In this document: positions 1 to 5,787 of the stretch, piece after piece
How the letters are laid out: the number at the start of each line of letters is the position of its first letter
How positions within the stretch are numbered: the stretch's first letter is position 1
Source of the DNA: Pseudomonadota bacterium
Lineage (GTDB): Bacteria; Pseudomonadota; Gammaproteobacteria; Steroidobacterales; Steroidobacteraceae
Assembly: GCA_021850555.1 (NCBI GenBank)
Contig: JAJZLX010000513.1
Span: forward strand, 1 to 5,787
Direction of reading: 5' to 3'
Length of the DNA: 5,787 nucleotides
Notes under the pieces: model-generated
Database searches by the model: none
Told to the model about the DNA's origin: nothing
What the model saw: the letters and a program-made list of their open reading frames with translations, nothing else
Made by a program: the position numbers and the translations under genes

Positions 1-200
1 TTCTTCGCCTGGTTCATGAGCATCTGCGCCTGGTTCTCGAGCTCCATCACCTGGTTCTCGACCTGCGTCAGCGTGTGCAGCTCGGTGAGCATGTTCTCGA
101 TGAAGTTCGAGGGATCGAACACCACCCACTGCGCGAGCGCCTGCGGCGAGACCACCCCGAGAGAGAGGACGCCGAGCAGGGCGACCAGGATCTTCTTCAT
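1..200 (-). CDS. trbJ: TrbJ, VirB5-like secreted conjugation protein, 5' part (3' end beyond window)
   Basis: The first 66 codons of an open frame that runs off the left edge. Residues 1-23 (MKKILVALLGVLSLGVVSPQALA) form a clear Sec signal peptide, with likely cleavage after ALA. The mature start (QWVVFDPSNFIENMLTEL) is typical of TrbJ, the P-type counterpart of VirB5, a periplasmic or pilus-tip-associated component. It continues as a Gln/Asn/Met-rich amphipathic helix with ENQ-ENQ-MNQ at exact seven-residue spacing, consistent with a coiled coil. The start is set at ATG 200 because of a strong AAGGAG six bases upstream. An in-frame ATG at 248 overlaps the trbE stop (ATGA) and would add 16 mostly polar, basic residues before the signal peptide. 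The position directly after trbE matches the usual trbE-trbJ order. Confidence 0.88.
   Translation of the reverse strand, partial: MKKILVALLGVLSLGVVSPQALAQWVVFDPSNFIENMLTELHTLTQVENQVMELENQAQMLMNQAK
9..59 (-). repeat. 21-base-period repeat inside trbJ coding three heptad-like units
   Basis: On the minus strand GAGAACCAG occurs at 59-51 and 38-30, and the near copy ATGAACCAG at 17-9. Each is exactly 21 bases from the next, giving ENQ, ENQ and MNQ at seven-residue steps (residues 48-50, 55-57, 62-64). This is best read as coding for a coiled-coil helix rather than as a DNA element. Confidence 0.6.
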
Positions 201-206
201 GGGACG

Positions 207-214
207 CTCCTTCC
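207..214 (-). promoter_or_regulatory. Ribosome binding site of trbJ
   Basis: On the minus strand this reads GGAAGGAG, with six bases to the ATG at 200. It is one of the two strongest Shine-Dalgarno matches in the window, and it decides the trbJ start against the in-frame ATG at 248. Confidence 0.8.
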
Positions 215-244
215 GACACGACTGCCGAATCGGTCTCACGTCAC

Positions 245-2668
245 TCATGACACGCTCCGCCGATCACACTCGTTTGCAATGAGCTGCGCCGCCCAGGTGA
301 GTCCGCGTCGCTCGAGCCACGCGGCGGCGAAGCGCTCGCCGGGCGCGCTCGCTGCGACCTCCTCGATCGCGCGCTGGTCCTCGGGCGTCGAAGCCGCGAC
401 GAAGGCGAGCGCCACAGGACCCAATCCAAGATCAAACAGCCGGCAGCCGAGACGCGACTGGTAGTAGTACTCGCGCTTCGGCCGCGCGTGGGCGAGGATG
501 TCGATCTGCCGCTCGTTGAGTCCAAAGCCCTCGTACACCGTGCGCAGCTGCGGCTCGCCCGCCTGGGGTGAGGGCAGGAAGATGCGCGTCGGGCAGCTCT
601 CGATCAGCGCCGGTGCGATAGCGGAGCGCTGGATGTCGGCGAGCGACTGGGTGGCAAAGAGCACCGAGACGTTCTTCTTGCGCAGCGTCTTCAACCACTC
701 CCGGATCCGCCCGGCAAAGAGCGGATCATCGAGAAACACCCACGCCTCATCGAGGACCAGCAGCGTCGGGGCACCGGTGAACCGATCCTCCAGGCGATGG
801 AAAAGATAGGTGAGCGCAGGGAGCACCGCGCTGCGGGTCTGCATGAGCTCCTCCATCTCGAAGGCCTGCACGGACGCCCCGCCCAGGTGCTCCTCCTCCG
901 CATCGAGCAGCCGCCCGAAGGGACCATTCAGCGTGTAGGGCGCGAGCGCCTGACGCAGCGTGTTCGACTGCAGCAGCACCGAAAGTCCCGTCAGCGTGCG
1001 CTCGCATCGGGGCGCCGACGCCAGACTCCCGAGCGCGGACCACACCGCATCCTTCACCTCGGGTGCGAGCCCGACGCCCTCGTGCTGCAGGAGTCCCGCA
1101 ACCCAGTCCGCCGCCCAGGCGCGCTCGGAGGCCTCATCGATCGCCGCGAGCGGCTGGAACGCGATCGCCCCGTCCGCGCCGAGATCGTAGTGCACGCCAC
1201 TGAGCCCCAGCACCGTCGCGCGCACCGATGCGCCCTTATCGAAGACGACGATCTGCGCGCCGGGGTAGCGACGAAACTGCAGGATGAGCGTCGCGAGCAA
1301 CACCGATTTGCCGGCGCCGGTCGGTCCCACGATGAGGGTGTGACCGACATCCCCGACATGGGTCACGAGCCGAAACGGTGTCGAGCCTTCGGTGCGCGTC
1401 ACGATGAGCGGGGGACCTACCAAATGCGCATTGCGCTCAGGCCCCGCCCAGACGGCAGAGAGCGGCATAAGATGCGCGAGGTTTGCCGTGGAAACGAGTC
1501 CCTGGCGCACGTTCGCGTACACCTGCCCCGGAATCGAGCCGAGCCAGGCCTCGACGGCATTCAGCGTCTCGGCGAGCGCGACGAACCCTCGCCCCTGAAC
1601 GACCCGCTCGACGGACTTGCGCTGCTCCTCGACCGCCGCCAGATCGCGGTCCGCGACCACGACGCAGGTCGTGACGTACCCAAAGCCCACCGCATCGCTG
1701 CCGAGCGCCTGCAGCGCGCCATCCGCATCCACCGCCTTGTTGGCCGCATCCGAATCGACGAGCGGACTTTCCTGCTGGAAGATCGTCTCGCGCAGGAGTG
1801 TCACGATCCCCTTGCGCTTGGCGAACCACTGCCGGCGGATCCGGGTGAGTTCCTTGAGTGCGGCCGCCTTGTCGAGAAAGAGAAACCGCGTCATCCAGCG
1901 GTAGCCAAAGCCGAGGCGGTTCAACTCATCCAGCATCCCGGGCCAGGTCGAGGCCGGCAGACCCCGCACGGTGACCGCGCGCAGGTGGGTGTCGCCGAGC
2001 ATTGGGGCGAGGCCCCCCGTGAACGGCTCATCCGTGAGCAGCGCATCGAGCGCGAAGGGCACCTCGGGAACACTCACCGGATGCCGGCACGTCGAGACCG
2101 TGGCGTGCAGATAGGTCAGTGTCTCGGCATCGTCGAGCCACCGGCCCTCGGGCATGACCGCATCGAGGAGCCCCAGGAAGCGATCCGTCTCCGTGAGAAA
2201 GCCGGCGAGCTGATCGCGCCAGTCGACCGTTGAGCGCTCAGGAGATTCGTAGAGAAGACGCCCGGCACGGGCCTTGACCTCCGCCGGGGGCAGGTAGAGA
2301 AGCGTCAGGGTGTAGGCGCTCTCGAAATGCGAGCCCGCTTCCTCGAAGCCCCCGCGACGCTCCTGATCCACGAGCCAGGAGAGCGGATCGGGGAAAGCTG
2401 AGACCGGATAACCCTCGGCCTCGCGCCGATCGGCCTCGACGAAGAGCGCCCAGCCACTTCCTAACCGCTTCAGCGCATTGTTGATGCGAGACGTCGCGAG
2501 GGTGAGCTCCGACTCGGTCGAGCTGTCGAGATCCGGCCCCCGAAAGCGCGCACAACGCAAGAACGAGCCGTCCTTGTTCAGCACCACGCCCGGTGCGACG
2601 AGTGCCGCCCAGGGTAGGAAGTCGGCGAGACACTCGGGACGTTTGCGGTATTCGGCGAGGTTGATCAT
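245..2668 (-). CDS. trbE: TrbE, VirB4-type conjugation ATPase
   Basis: An 807-residue ATPase of the VirB4/TrbE family, the largest energy-providing subunit at the inner-membrane base of the mating channel. The N-terminus (MINLAEYRKRPECLADFLPW) and the DGSFLRCARFRGPDL region are TrbE-like. Walker A is GPTGAGKS (448-455), in the context VGHTLIVGPTGAGKS, followed by IVVFDKGAS. Walker B is LLVLDEAW with D640 and E641, then FATQS (671-675). The C-terminal segments REYYYQSRLGCRLFDLGLGP and FAAAWLERRGL also fit the family, and no catalytic residue is missing. The start is placed at ATG 2668. The frame stays open to 2767, but those 33 Arg/Ser-rich residues overlap trbD and are not family-like. There is no good ribosome binding site, so coupling to trbD is likely. 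The stop at 245-247 overlaps an in-frame upstream ATG for trbJ. Confidence 0.97.
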   Translation of the reverse strand: MINLAEYRKRPECLADFLPWAALVAPGVVLNKDGSFLRCARFRGPDLDSSTESELTLATSRINNALKRLGSGWALFVEADRREAEGYPVSAFPDPLSWLVDQERRGGFEEAGSHFESAYTLTLLYLPPAEVKARAGRLLYESPERSTVDWRDQLAGFLTETDRFLGLLDAVMPEGRWLDDAETLTYLHATVSTCRHPVSVPEVPFALDALLTDEPFTGGLAPMLGDTHLRAVTVRGLPASTWPGMLDELNRLGFGYRWMTRFLFLDKAAALKELTRIRRQWFAKRKGIVTLLRETIFQQESPLVDSDAANKAVDADGALQALGSDAVGFGYVTTCVVVADRDLAAVEEQRKSVERVVQGRGFVALAETLNAVEAWLGSIPGQVYANVRQGLVSTANLAHLMPLSAVWAGPERNAHLVGPPLIVTRTEGSTPFRLVTHVGDVGHTLIVGPTGAGKSVLLATLILQFRRYPGAQIVVFDKGASVRATVLGLSGVHYDLGADGAIAFQPLAAIDEASERAWAADWVAGLLQHEGVGLAPEVKDAVWSALGSLASAPRCERTLTGLSVLLQSNTLRQALAPYTLNGPFGRLLDAEEEHLGGASVQAFEMEELMQTRSAVLPALTYLFHRLEDRFTGAPTLLVLDEAWVFLDDPLFAGRIREWLKTLRKKNVSVLFATQSLADIQRSAIAPALIESCPTRIFLPSPQAGEPQLRTVYEGFGLNERQIDILAHARPKREYYYQSRLGCRLFDLGLGPVALAFVAASTPEDQRAIEEVAASAPGERFAAAWLERRGLTWAAQLIANECDRRSVS

Positions 2669-2681
2669 GTCGCGTACGTCG

Positions 2682-2939
2682 CTACGGCGCGAGATGACTC
2701 GGGTACTTGACGTGCCGGGCGAAGACCTCGACGAACTGCGCATCGGTGCGCGCCGCCCACACGGCAAGCGTGTGACTGATCGCGAAGAGCACGAGACCGG
2801 GGAGCCAGAGCTGCAGCCCGATCCCCACCGCGGCGGCGAGCGTGCCGTTCACGATTGCGACGGTGCGCGGGACACCGGCGAGAAAGATCGGCTCGGTGAG
2901 CGCGCGATGCAGCGGCACTTCAAAGTCATCGGTGAGCAT
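2682..2939 (-). CDS. trbD: TrbD, VirB3-like inner-membrane protein
   Basis: An 85-residue small membrane protein. The N-terminus (DFEVPLHRALTEPIFLAGVPR) is typical of TrbD/VirB3. It is followed by a hydrophobic hairpin at about residues 26-62 (VAIVNGTLAAAVGIGLQLWL and PGLVLFAISHTLAVWAA). A short soluble tail ends in FARHVKYPSHLAP. In this family the protein sits in the inner membrane and partners the VirB4-type ATPase encoded next to it, here TrbE. The start was set at ATG 2939 because GAGGA lies 7 bases upstream and the family-like sequence begins there. The reading frame is open back to an ATG at 3020, but the extra 27 residues are Ser/Pro-rich, overlap trbC and look like out-of-frame read-through. 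The gene begins 19 bases after the trbC stop and ends in TAG 13 bases before trbE. Confidence 0.92.
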   Translation of the reverse strand: MLTDDFEVPLHRALTEPIFLAGVPRTVAIVNGTLAAAVGIGLQLWLPGLVLFAISHTLAVWAARTDAQFVEVFARHVKYPSHLAP

Positions 2940-2945
2940 GCAGAC

Positions 2946-2951
2946 GTCCTC
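2946..2951 (-). promoter_or_regulatory. Ribosome binding site of trbD
   Basis: On the minus strand this reads GAGGAC, placed in the short gap after the trbC stop. GAGGA lies 7 bases before ATG 2939. It supports that start over the upstream in-frame ATG at 3020. Confidence 0.7.
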
Positions 2952-2958
2952 GCACCGC

Positions 2959-3297
2959 TCAGGAGACGATGGCGCCGCCGGCGAAGTTGAAGAAGGTGAG
3001 GAAGAAGGAGCTCGCGGCAAACGCGATCGAGAGTCCGAAGACGATCTGGATGAGCCGCCGAAAGCCGCCGGAGCTGTCGCCGAAGGCGAGCGTGAGTCCG
3101 GTCACGATGATGATGATCACCGCGACGATGCGCGCCACGGGACCCTGGATGGACTGCAGGATGGACTCGAGCGGCGCCTCCCAGGGCATGTTGGAGCCGG
3201 CGGCGAAGGCGGGTGCGCCGTAGAGCAGTGAGCCGAGCATCGCGGTGAGATAAGCGAGTGCCCGATGCAGTCGAGAAGAGCGAGGCGTGGAGGTCAT
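2959..3297 (-). CDS. trbC: TrbC, conjugative prepilin (VirB2-like)
   Basis: A 112-residue precursor of the conjugative pilus subunit. It has a basic N-region and a hydrophobic signal segment (about 13-33) ending in AFAA, where signal peptidase would cut after residue 32 or 33. A short soluble linker (SNMPWEAPLESILQSIQGP) precedes two hydrophobic segments: about 54-73 (VARIVAVIIIIVTGLTLAFG) and about 82-105 (LIQIVFGLSIAFAASSFFLTFF). The loop GDSSGGFRR lies between them. This two-helix architecture is that of TrbC/VirB2 pilins. RP4 TrbC is known to be trimmed and cyclised. Here only a few residues (NFAGGAIVS) follow the last hydrophobic helix, so the same processing cannot be assumed. The ATG at 3297 overlaps the trbB stop (ATGA). 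No strong ribosome binding site is seen, which suggests coupling to trbB. Confidence 0.93.
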   Translation of the reverse strand: MTSTPRSSRLHRALAYLTAMLGSLLYGAPAFAAGSNMPWEAPLESILQSIQGPVARIVAVIIIIVTGLTLAFGDSSGGFRRLIQIVFGLSIAFAASSFFLTFFNFAGGAIVS

Positions 3298-4328
3298 GAT
3301 CGGTGTCCGTGGCGGTGAGAGGTGGGATCAGGAAGGACCGGCTCGAGGTGATAGCCCTGCGCGTCGAATCCGGTGACGCGCACGAGCTCCTCGACACGCC
3401 GGGCGCGCCCGCGCCCGGCGAGAAAGACGATGAGATCGGCCGCCTCGGCGATGAGCGCACGCGGCACGGTGACGACGACCTCCTGGATCAACTGCTCGAG
3501 GCGGGTGAGCGCACCGCGCGCGGAGCCCGCATGAAGCGTCGCGATGCCTCCCGGATGCCCGGTCCCCCAGGCTTTGAGCAAATCGAGCGCCTCCCCGCCG
3601 CGCACTTCCCCCACCACGATCCGATCGGGCCTCAAGCGCAGCGCCGAGCGCACGAGATCGGCCATGGAGGCGAGTCCCCGCCGGGTCTGCAGCGAGACGT
3701 GATCGTCCGCCCGGCACTGCAGCTCCACGGTGTCCTCCAGCATCAGGACCCGATCGCCGGTCGCGGCGATCTCAAGGAGCAGCGCATTGGCCAGTGTCGT
3801 TTTGCCCGTGGAGGTTCCGCCGGCAATCAAAATGTTTTGTCGCGCCCGAACGGCCTCCACCAGAACCTGCGCCTCGCCTTCCGTGAGAATCCCGTCCGTC
3901 ACGTAATGGGTGAGCGGGATGACGCCCGCGGTGCGCTTTCGGATTGAGAAGGTGGGACCGCGCACGATGGGCGGGAGCACCCCCTCGAAGCGCTCACCGG
4001 TCTCGGGCAACACGGCGGAGAGAATCGGTGCCCCGGGATGCACCTCGAGGCGCAGGTGCGCGGCGACCAAGCGAATTATGCGATCGCCGTCCTCGCCCGA
4101 GAGACAGATGCCGGAGCGGCACCGCCCCGTGTCGAGCCGATCGAACCAGAGCGTCCCGTCCGGATTGAGGAGAATCTCGACGACCTCCGGGTCCTCGAGC
4201 GCACCAGCGATCGCCTCCCCCATCGCCGTGCGCAGCATCCGGGTCTGCCGGCTCGTCATCACGGCCAGCGGCGAGCGGTGCTCGGCGCGCCGCGGCTGGC
4301 CGGCCTTCGGCTGGGCGACATCCGTCAT
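3294..4328 (-). CDS. trbB: TrbB, VirB11-type secretion/traffic ATPase
   Basis: A 344-residue cytoplasmic hexameric ATPase of the VirB11/GspE family, which works at the inner face of the mating channel in pilus assembly and substrate transfer. The motifs appear in the expected order: an N-terminal domain with the trb-typical VEILLNPDGTLWFDRL (50-65); Walker A GGTSTGKT (170-177); Asp box LEDTVELQ (197-204); Walker B RIVVGEVRG (236-244); His box GHPGGIATLHAGS (257-269). No key residue is missing and the length is normal. The ATG at 4328 overlaps the upstream stop (ATGA) and has a strong purine-rich ribosome binding site 7 bases upstream. An in-frame ATG at residue 24 is a possible but less likely start. 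The last residues are His- and Arg-rich (SHRHGHRS). The stop overlaps the trbC start (ATGA). Confidence 0.97.
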   Translation of the reverse strand: MTDVAQPKAGQPRRAEHRSPLAVMTSRQTRMLRTAMGEAIAGALEDPEVVEILLNPDGTLWFDRLDTGRCRSGICLSGEDGDRIIRLVAAHLRLEVHPGAPILSAVLPETGERFEGVLPPIVRGPTFSIRKRTAGVIPLTHYVTDGILTEGEAQVLVEAVRARQNILIAGGTSTGKTTLANALLLEIAATGDRVLMLEDTVELQCRADDHVSLQTRRGLASMADLVRSALRLRPDRIVVGEVRGGEALDLLKAWGTGHPGGIATLHAGSARGALTRLEQLIQEVVVTVPRALIAEAADLIVFLAGRGRARRVEELVRVTGFDAQGYHLEPVLPDPTSHRHGHRS

Positions 4329-4795
4329 GGTGTGCCCTCCCCAATCGCCTGTGCGGCATCGTCGGCCGCCTTCGTGTACTCGCGCCCCTCGGCGCCGAGC
4401 TCCTCCGTCACCCGCCGCGCGAGGCTGTGACCGCGATGCAGGTGACGGCCCAGCTGCTCGACGAACTGCTCGAAGCGCGCCCGCCCCTGCGCGCGCACCG
4501 CGTCCTGATGGGCCGCTGGCACAGGCGTCGAGACGGTGAGGTAGTGGCGGATGAAGAGCGCAACGGTCTCGATGAGGATCGTCTGGTCCCGCTCAAGGAG
4601 ATCGAACTGGTGCGTGAGCCGATCGAGGCGGCGCGCGATCATGGCTTCCCGCTGATCGGCTCCATCCGGCGAGAGGAACGAGGCGAGCGCTGCGGCGACG
4701 ATGGCGGATTTCGAGAGCCCCCGCATGGTCGCAAGCTCAGTGAGACGCTGCGCGTGCGCGGGCTGCAGATACAGGTTGAGGCGCGCGCGACTCAC
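4325..4795 (-). CDS. CopG-like ribbon-helix-helix protein encoded between traG and trbB
   Basis: A 156-residue protein whose N-terminus looks like a ribbon-helix-helix DNA-binding fold. It has a short beta strand (ARLNLYLQ, residues 4-11), a first helix (about 12-24), then GLSKSAIVAAALASFL (26-41) as the second helix. The rest, about residues 45-156, is mostly helical and charged. It includes a Leu- and Arg-rich stretch (about 55-87) that could be a coiled coil or oligomerisation region, and it is much longer than a minimal CopG repressor. The start is GTG at 4795, overlapping the traG stop (GTGA), with only a weak GGA upstream, so translation is probably coupled to traG. The stop overlaps the trbB start (ATGA). 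Genes of this type are known at this position in trb-type ICEs, commonly annotated as CopG-family regulators. A role in operon autoregulation or as a relaxosome accessory is inference. Confidence 0.8.
   Translation of the reverse strand: MSRARLNLYLQPAHAQRLTELATMRGLSKSAIVAAALASFLSPDGADQREAMIARRLDRLTHQFDLLERDQTILIETVALFIRHYLTVSTPVPAAHQDAVRAQGRARFEQFVEQLGRHLHRGHSLARRVTEELGAEGREYTKAADDAAQAIGEGTP
4335..4342 (-). promoter_or_regulatory. Ribosome binding site of trbB
   Basis: On the minus strand this reads GGGGAGGG, inside the last codons of the CopG-like gene and about 7 bases before the trbB ATG at 4328. It gives trbB its own strong initiation signal in addition to the ATGA overlap, and supports 4328 over the internal ATG at codon 24. 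Confidence 0.7.
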
Positions 4796-5787
4796 AGCGG
4801 CAGTCCGTCATCCGGATCGAGCGGCGCCAGACGCGCCGCCCGCGCGAGGGCGGGCTCCGCACCGAACGACTCTCCGGCGAAGTCCGGATCGAACCCGAGC
4901 TCTCCGATGTCCTTCACCGGCCGCTCCCCGAGGTCCGAGGCGTCGACGCCCCCCTCCCGGGAAAGGCCGCCGCCCTCGTCCTCGACGCCTGCGATCACCG
5001 CTCCCGGGAACTGCTGGCGGTTGCGGGACGGGAGAGCGGCCAGCCAGTCGTGGGGATGTGGGGAGGGACGATCACAGGTGCCGGCAGCCGAGGGCGAAGG
5101 CGGCGGCAAAAGGCGTTCGGTGAAGTTGCGATCCTCGAAGTAGCGCAGCTTCTTCGCACGCACCGGCGGGTGACCCGAGATCATGAGGATCTCCTCATCG
5201 GGCGGCAGCTGCATGATCTCCCCCGGGGTCAGGAGCGCGCGGGCCGTCTCCTGGCGCGACACCATCAGGTGCCCGAGCCAGGGCGAGAGCCGGTGTCCGG
5301 CATAGTTACGCTGCGCGCGCAGTTCCGTCGTCGTACCGAGGGCATCGGAGATGCGCTTCGCGGTACGCTCGTCATTGGTCGCAAACGCCACCCGCACGTG
5401 GCAGTTGTCGAGGATCGAGTGGTTCGGGCCGTAGGCCTTCTCGATCTGGTTCAACGACTGCGCGATGAGAAAGGCGCGAAGCCCGTAGCCCGCCATGAAG
5501 GACAGCGCCGACTCGAAGAAGTCGAGTCGCCCGAGTGCGGGGAACTCATCGAGCATGAAGAGCACGCGCCGGCGCTTCGGCCGCCCGTGCTGCAGTTCGA
5601 GGGTCTCGGTCAGCCGCCGCCCGATCTGGTTCAGAAGCAGCCGGATGAGCGGCTTCGTGCGCACGATGTCGGCGGGCGGCACGACGAGGTAGAGGGAGAC
5701 CGGATGCTCGGCATCGACGAGGTCCGCGATCCGCCAGTCGCACCGGCGGGTCACCTCGGCGACCGTGGGATCGCGATAGAGCCCCAA
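4792..5787 (-). CDS. traG: TraG/VirD4-family conjugative coupling ATPase, 3' part (5' end beyond window)
   Basis: This is the C-terminal 331 residues of a type IV coupling protein, the inner-membrane hexameric ATPase that docks the relaxase-DNA complex onto the mating channel. Counting from the right window edge, a Walker B segment (VLFMLDEF, residues 75-82) is followed by the TraG-like stretch PALGRLDFFESALSFMAGYG and by LIAQSLNQIEKAYG (107-120). Next come the TraG-typical segments NCHVRVAFATNDERTAKR and NYAGHRLSPWLGHLMVSR. The Walker A motif and N-terminal membrane segments are not in the window. The TTG at the right edge is read here as an internal leucine codon, not a start. After about residue 226 comes a low-complexity tail rich in Pro, Ser, Gly and acidic residues, ending in DPDDGLPL. 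The stop overlaps the next gene's start in a GTGA. Identification is firm; the symbol follows the trb-linked naming. Confidence 0.95.
   Translation of the reverse strand: MGLYRDPTVAEVTRRCDWRIADLVDAEHPVSLYLVVPPADIVRTKPLIRLLLNQIGRRLTETLELQHGRPKRRRVLFMLDEFPALGRLDFFESALSFMAGYGLRAFLIAQSLNQIEKAYGPNHSILDNCHVRVAFATNDERTAKRISDALGTTTELRAQRNYAGHRLSPWLGHLMVSRQETARALLTPGEIMQLPPDEEILMISGHPPVRAKKLRYFEDRNFTERLLPPPSPSAAGTCDRPSPHPHDWLAALPSRNRQQFPGAVIAGVEDEGGGLSREGGVDASDLGERPVKDIGELGFDPDFAGESFGAEPALARAARLAPLDPDDGLPL

Noticed and set aside
201..244. Possible promoter or terminator in the trbE-trbJ gap
   Set aside because: The 44 bases contain the trbJ ribosome binding site but no hairpin with a T-run and no convincing -35/-10 pair. 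Read-through from trbE is the simpler reading.
797..2233. Plus-strand open frame of 478 codons opposite trbE
   Set aside because: It lies wholly inside trbE on the other strand. Its Arg-, Glu-, His- and Gly-rich composition, with no recognisable domain, is what GC-rich coding DNA gives in antisense. No independent start signal was seen.
2669..2767. N-terminal extension of trbE by 33 residues
   Set aside because: The extension is Arg/Ser-rich, overlaps the trbD coding end and does not look like the family. The TrbE-like sequence begins at ATG 2668.
2478..2990. Plus-strand open frame of 170 codons opposite the trbC 3' end, trbD and the trbE 5' end
   Set aside because: It spans three well-supported minus-strand genes and has low-complexity charged sequence without motifs. 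It is an antisense shadow.
2940..3020. N-terminal extension of trbD by 27 residues
   Set aside because: The Ser/Pro-rich extension overlaps trbC out of frame, and a ribosome binding site directly supports ATG 2939.
2849..3460. Minus-strand open frame of 203 codons overlapping trbB, trbC and trbD in another frame
   Set aside because: The translation is Arg/Ser/His-rich and resembles frame-shifted coding DNA. The true trbC and trbD frames give clear membrane proteins.
4427..5143. Plus-strand open frame of 238 codons opposite the CopG-like gene and the traG 3' end
   Set aside because: Its Arg-, Ser- and Pro-rich translation has no domain and fully overlaps supported genes, so it is a shadow of codon bias.
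1..5787. tRNA or rRNA genes, CRISPR arrays, insertion sequences, attachment sites, oriT
   Set aside because: The window is almost entirely covered by coding sequence of one operon. I saw no cloverleaf, spaced direct repeats, terminal inverted repeats or transposase-like protein.

Overview
The window is a gene-dense, GC-rich (by eye around the mid-60s percent) stretch in which every supported gene lies on the minus strand. It holds the middle of a conjugative DNA-transfer operon of the P-type (trb) mating-pair-formation class. The gene order and protein motifs match trb modules carried by integrative and conjugative elements (ICEs, for example the Tn4371 family) and some plasmids of Proteobacteria. 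The high GC suggests a beta-, gamma- or alphaproteobacterial host, but nothing here fixes the genus or shows whether the element is chromosomal or a plasmid.

Read in the direction of transcription, from the right end to the left, the layout is: traG (coupling ATPase, 3' part only, 5787-4792); a ribbon-helix-helix (CopG-like) gene (4795-4325); trbB (VirB11-type ATPase, 4328-3294); trbC (prepilin, 3297-2959); trbD (VirB3-like membrane protein, 2939-2682); trbE (VirB4-type ATPase, 2668-245); and the 5' end of trbJ (VirB5-like secreted protein, from 200 off the left edge). Intergenic gaps are absent or very short. Three junctions are 4-base stop/start overlaps (GTGA, ATGA, ATGA), and the others are gaps of 13 to 45 bases. 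There is no room for internal promoters or terminators, so this looks like one polycistronic, translationally coupled unit whose promoter lies beyond position 5787.

The genes fit one machine. TraG brings the relaxase-DNA substrate to the channel. TrbB and TrbE energise pilus assembly and transport. TrbC is the pilin subunit. TrbD is the small inner-membrane partner of TrbE. TrbJ is a periplasmic or pilus-associated component. The CopG-like protein is the only member without a clear part in the machine, and is either a regulator or an accessory DNA-binding factor. All three ATPases keep the catalytic motifs visible in the window, so the segment looks functional.

This is mostly a recognisable, ordinary conjugation module. 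I did not find a convincing undescribed system. The points worth a second look are the CopG-like gene between traG and trbB, the choice of trbJ start, a heptad-like repeat at the trbJ 5' end, and the short C-terminus of the TrbC prepilin.
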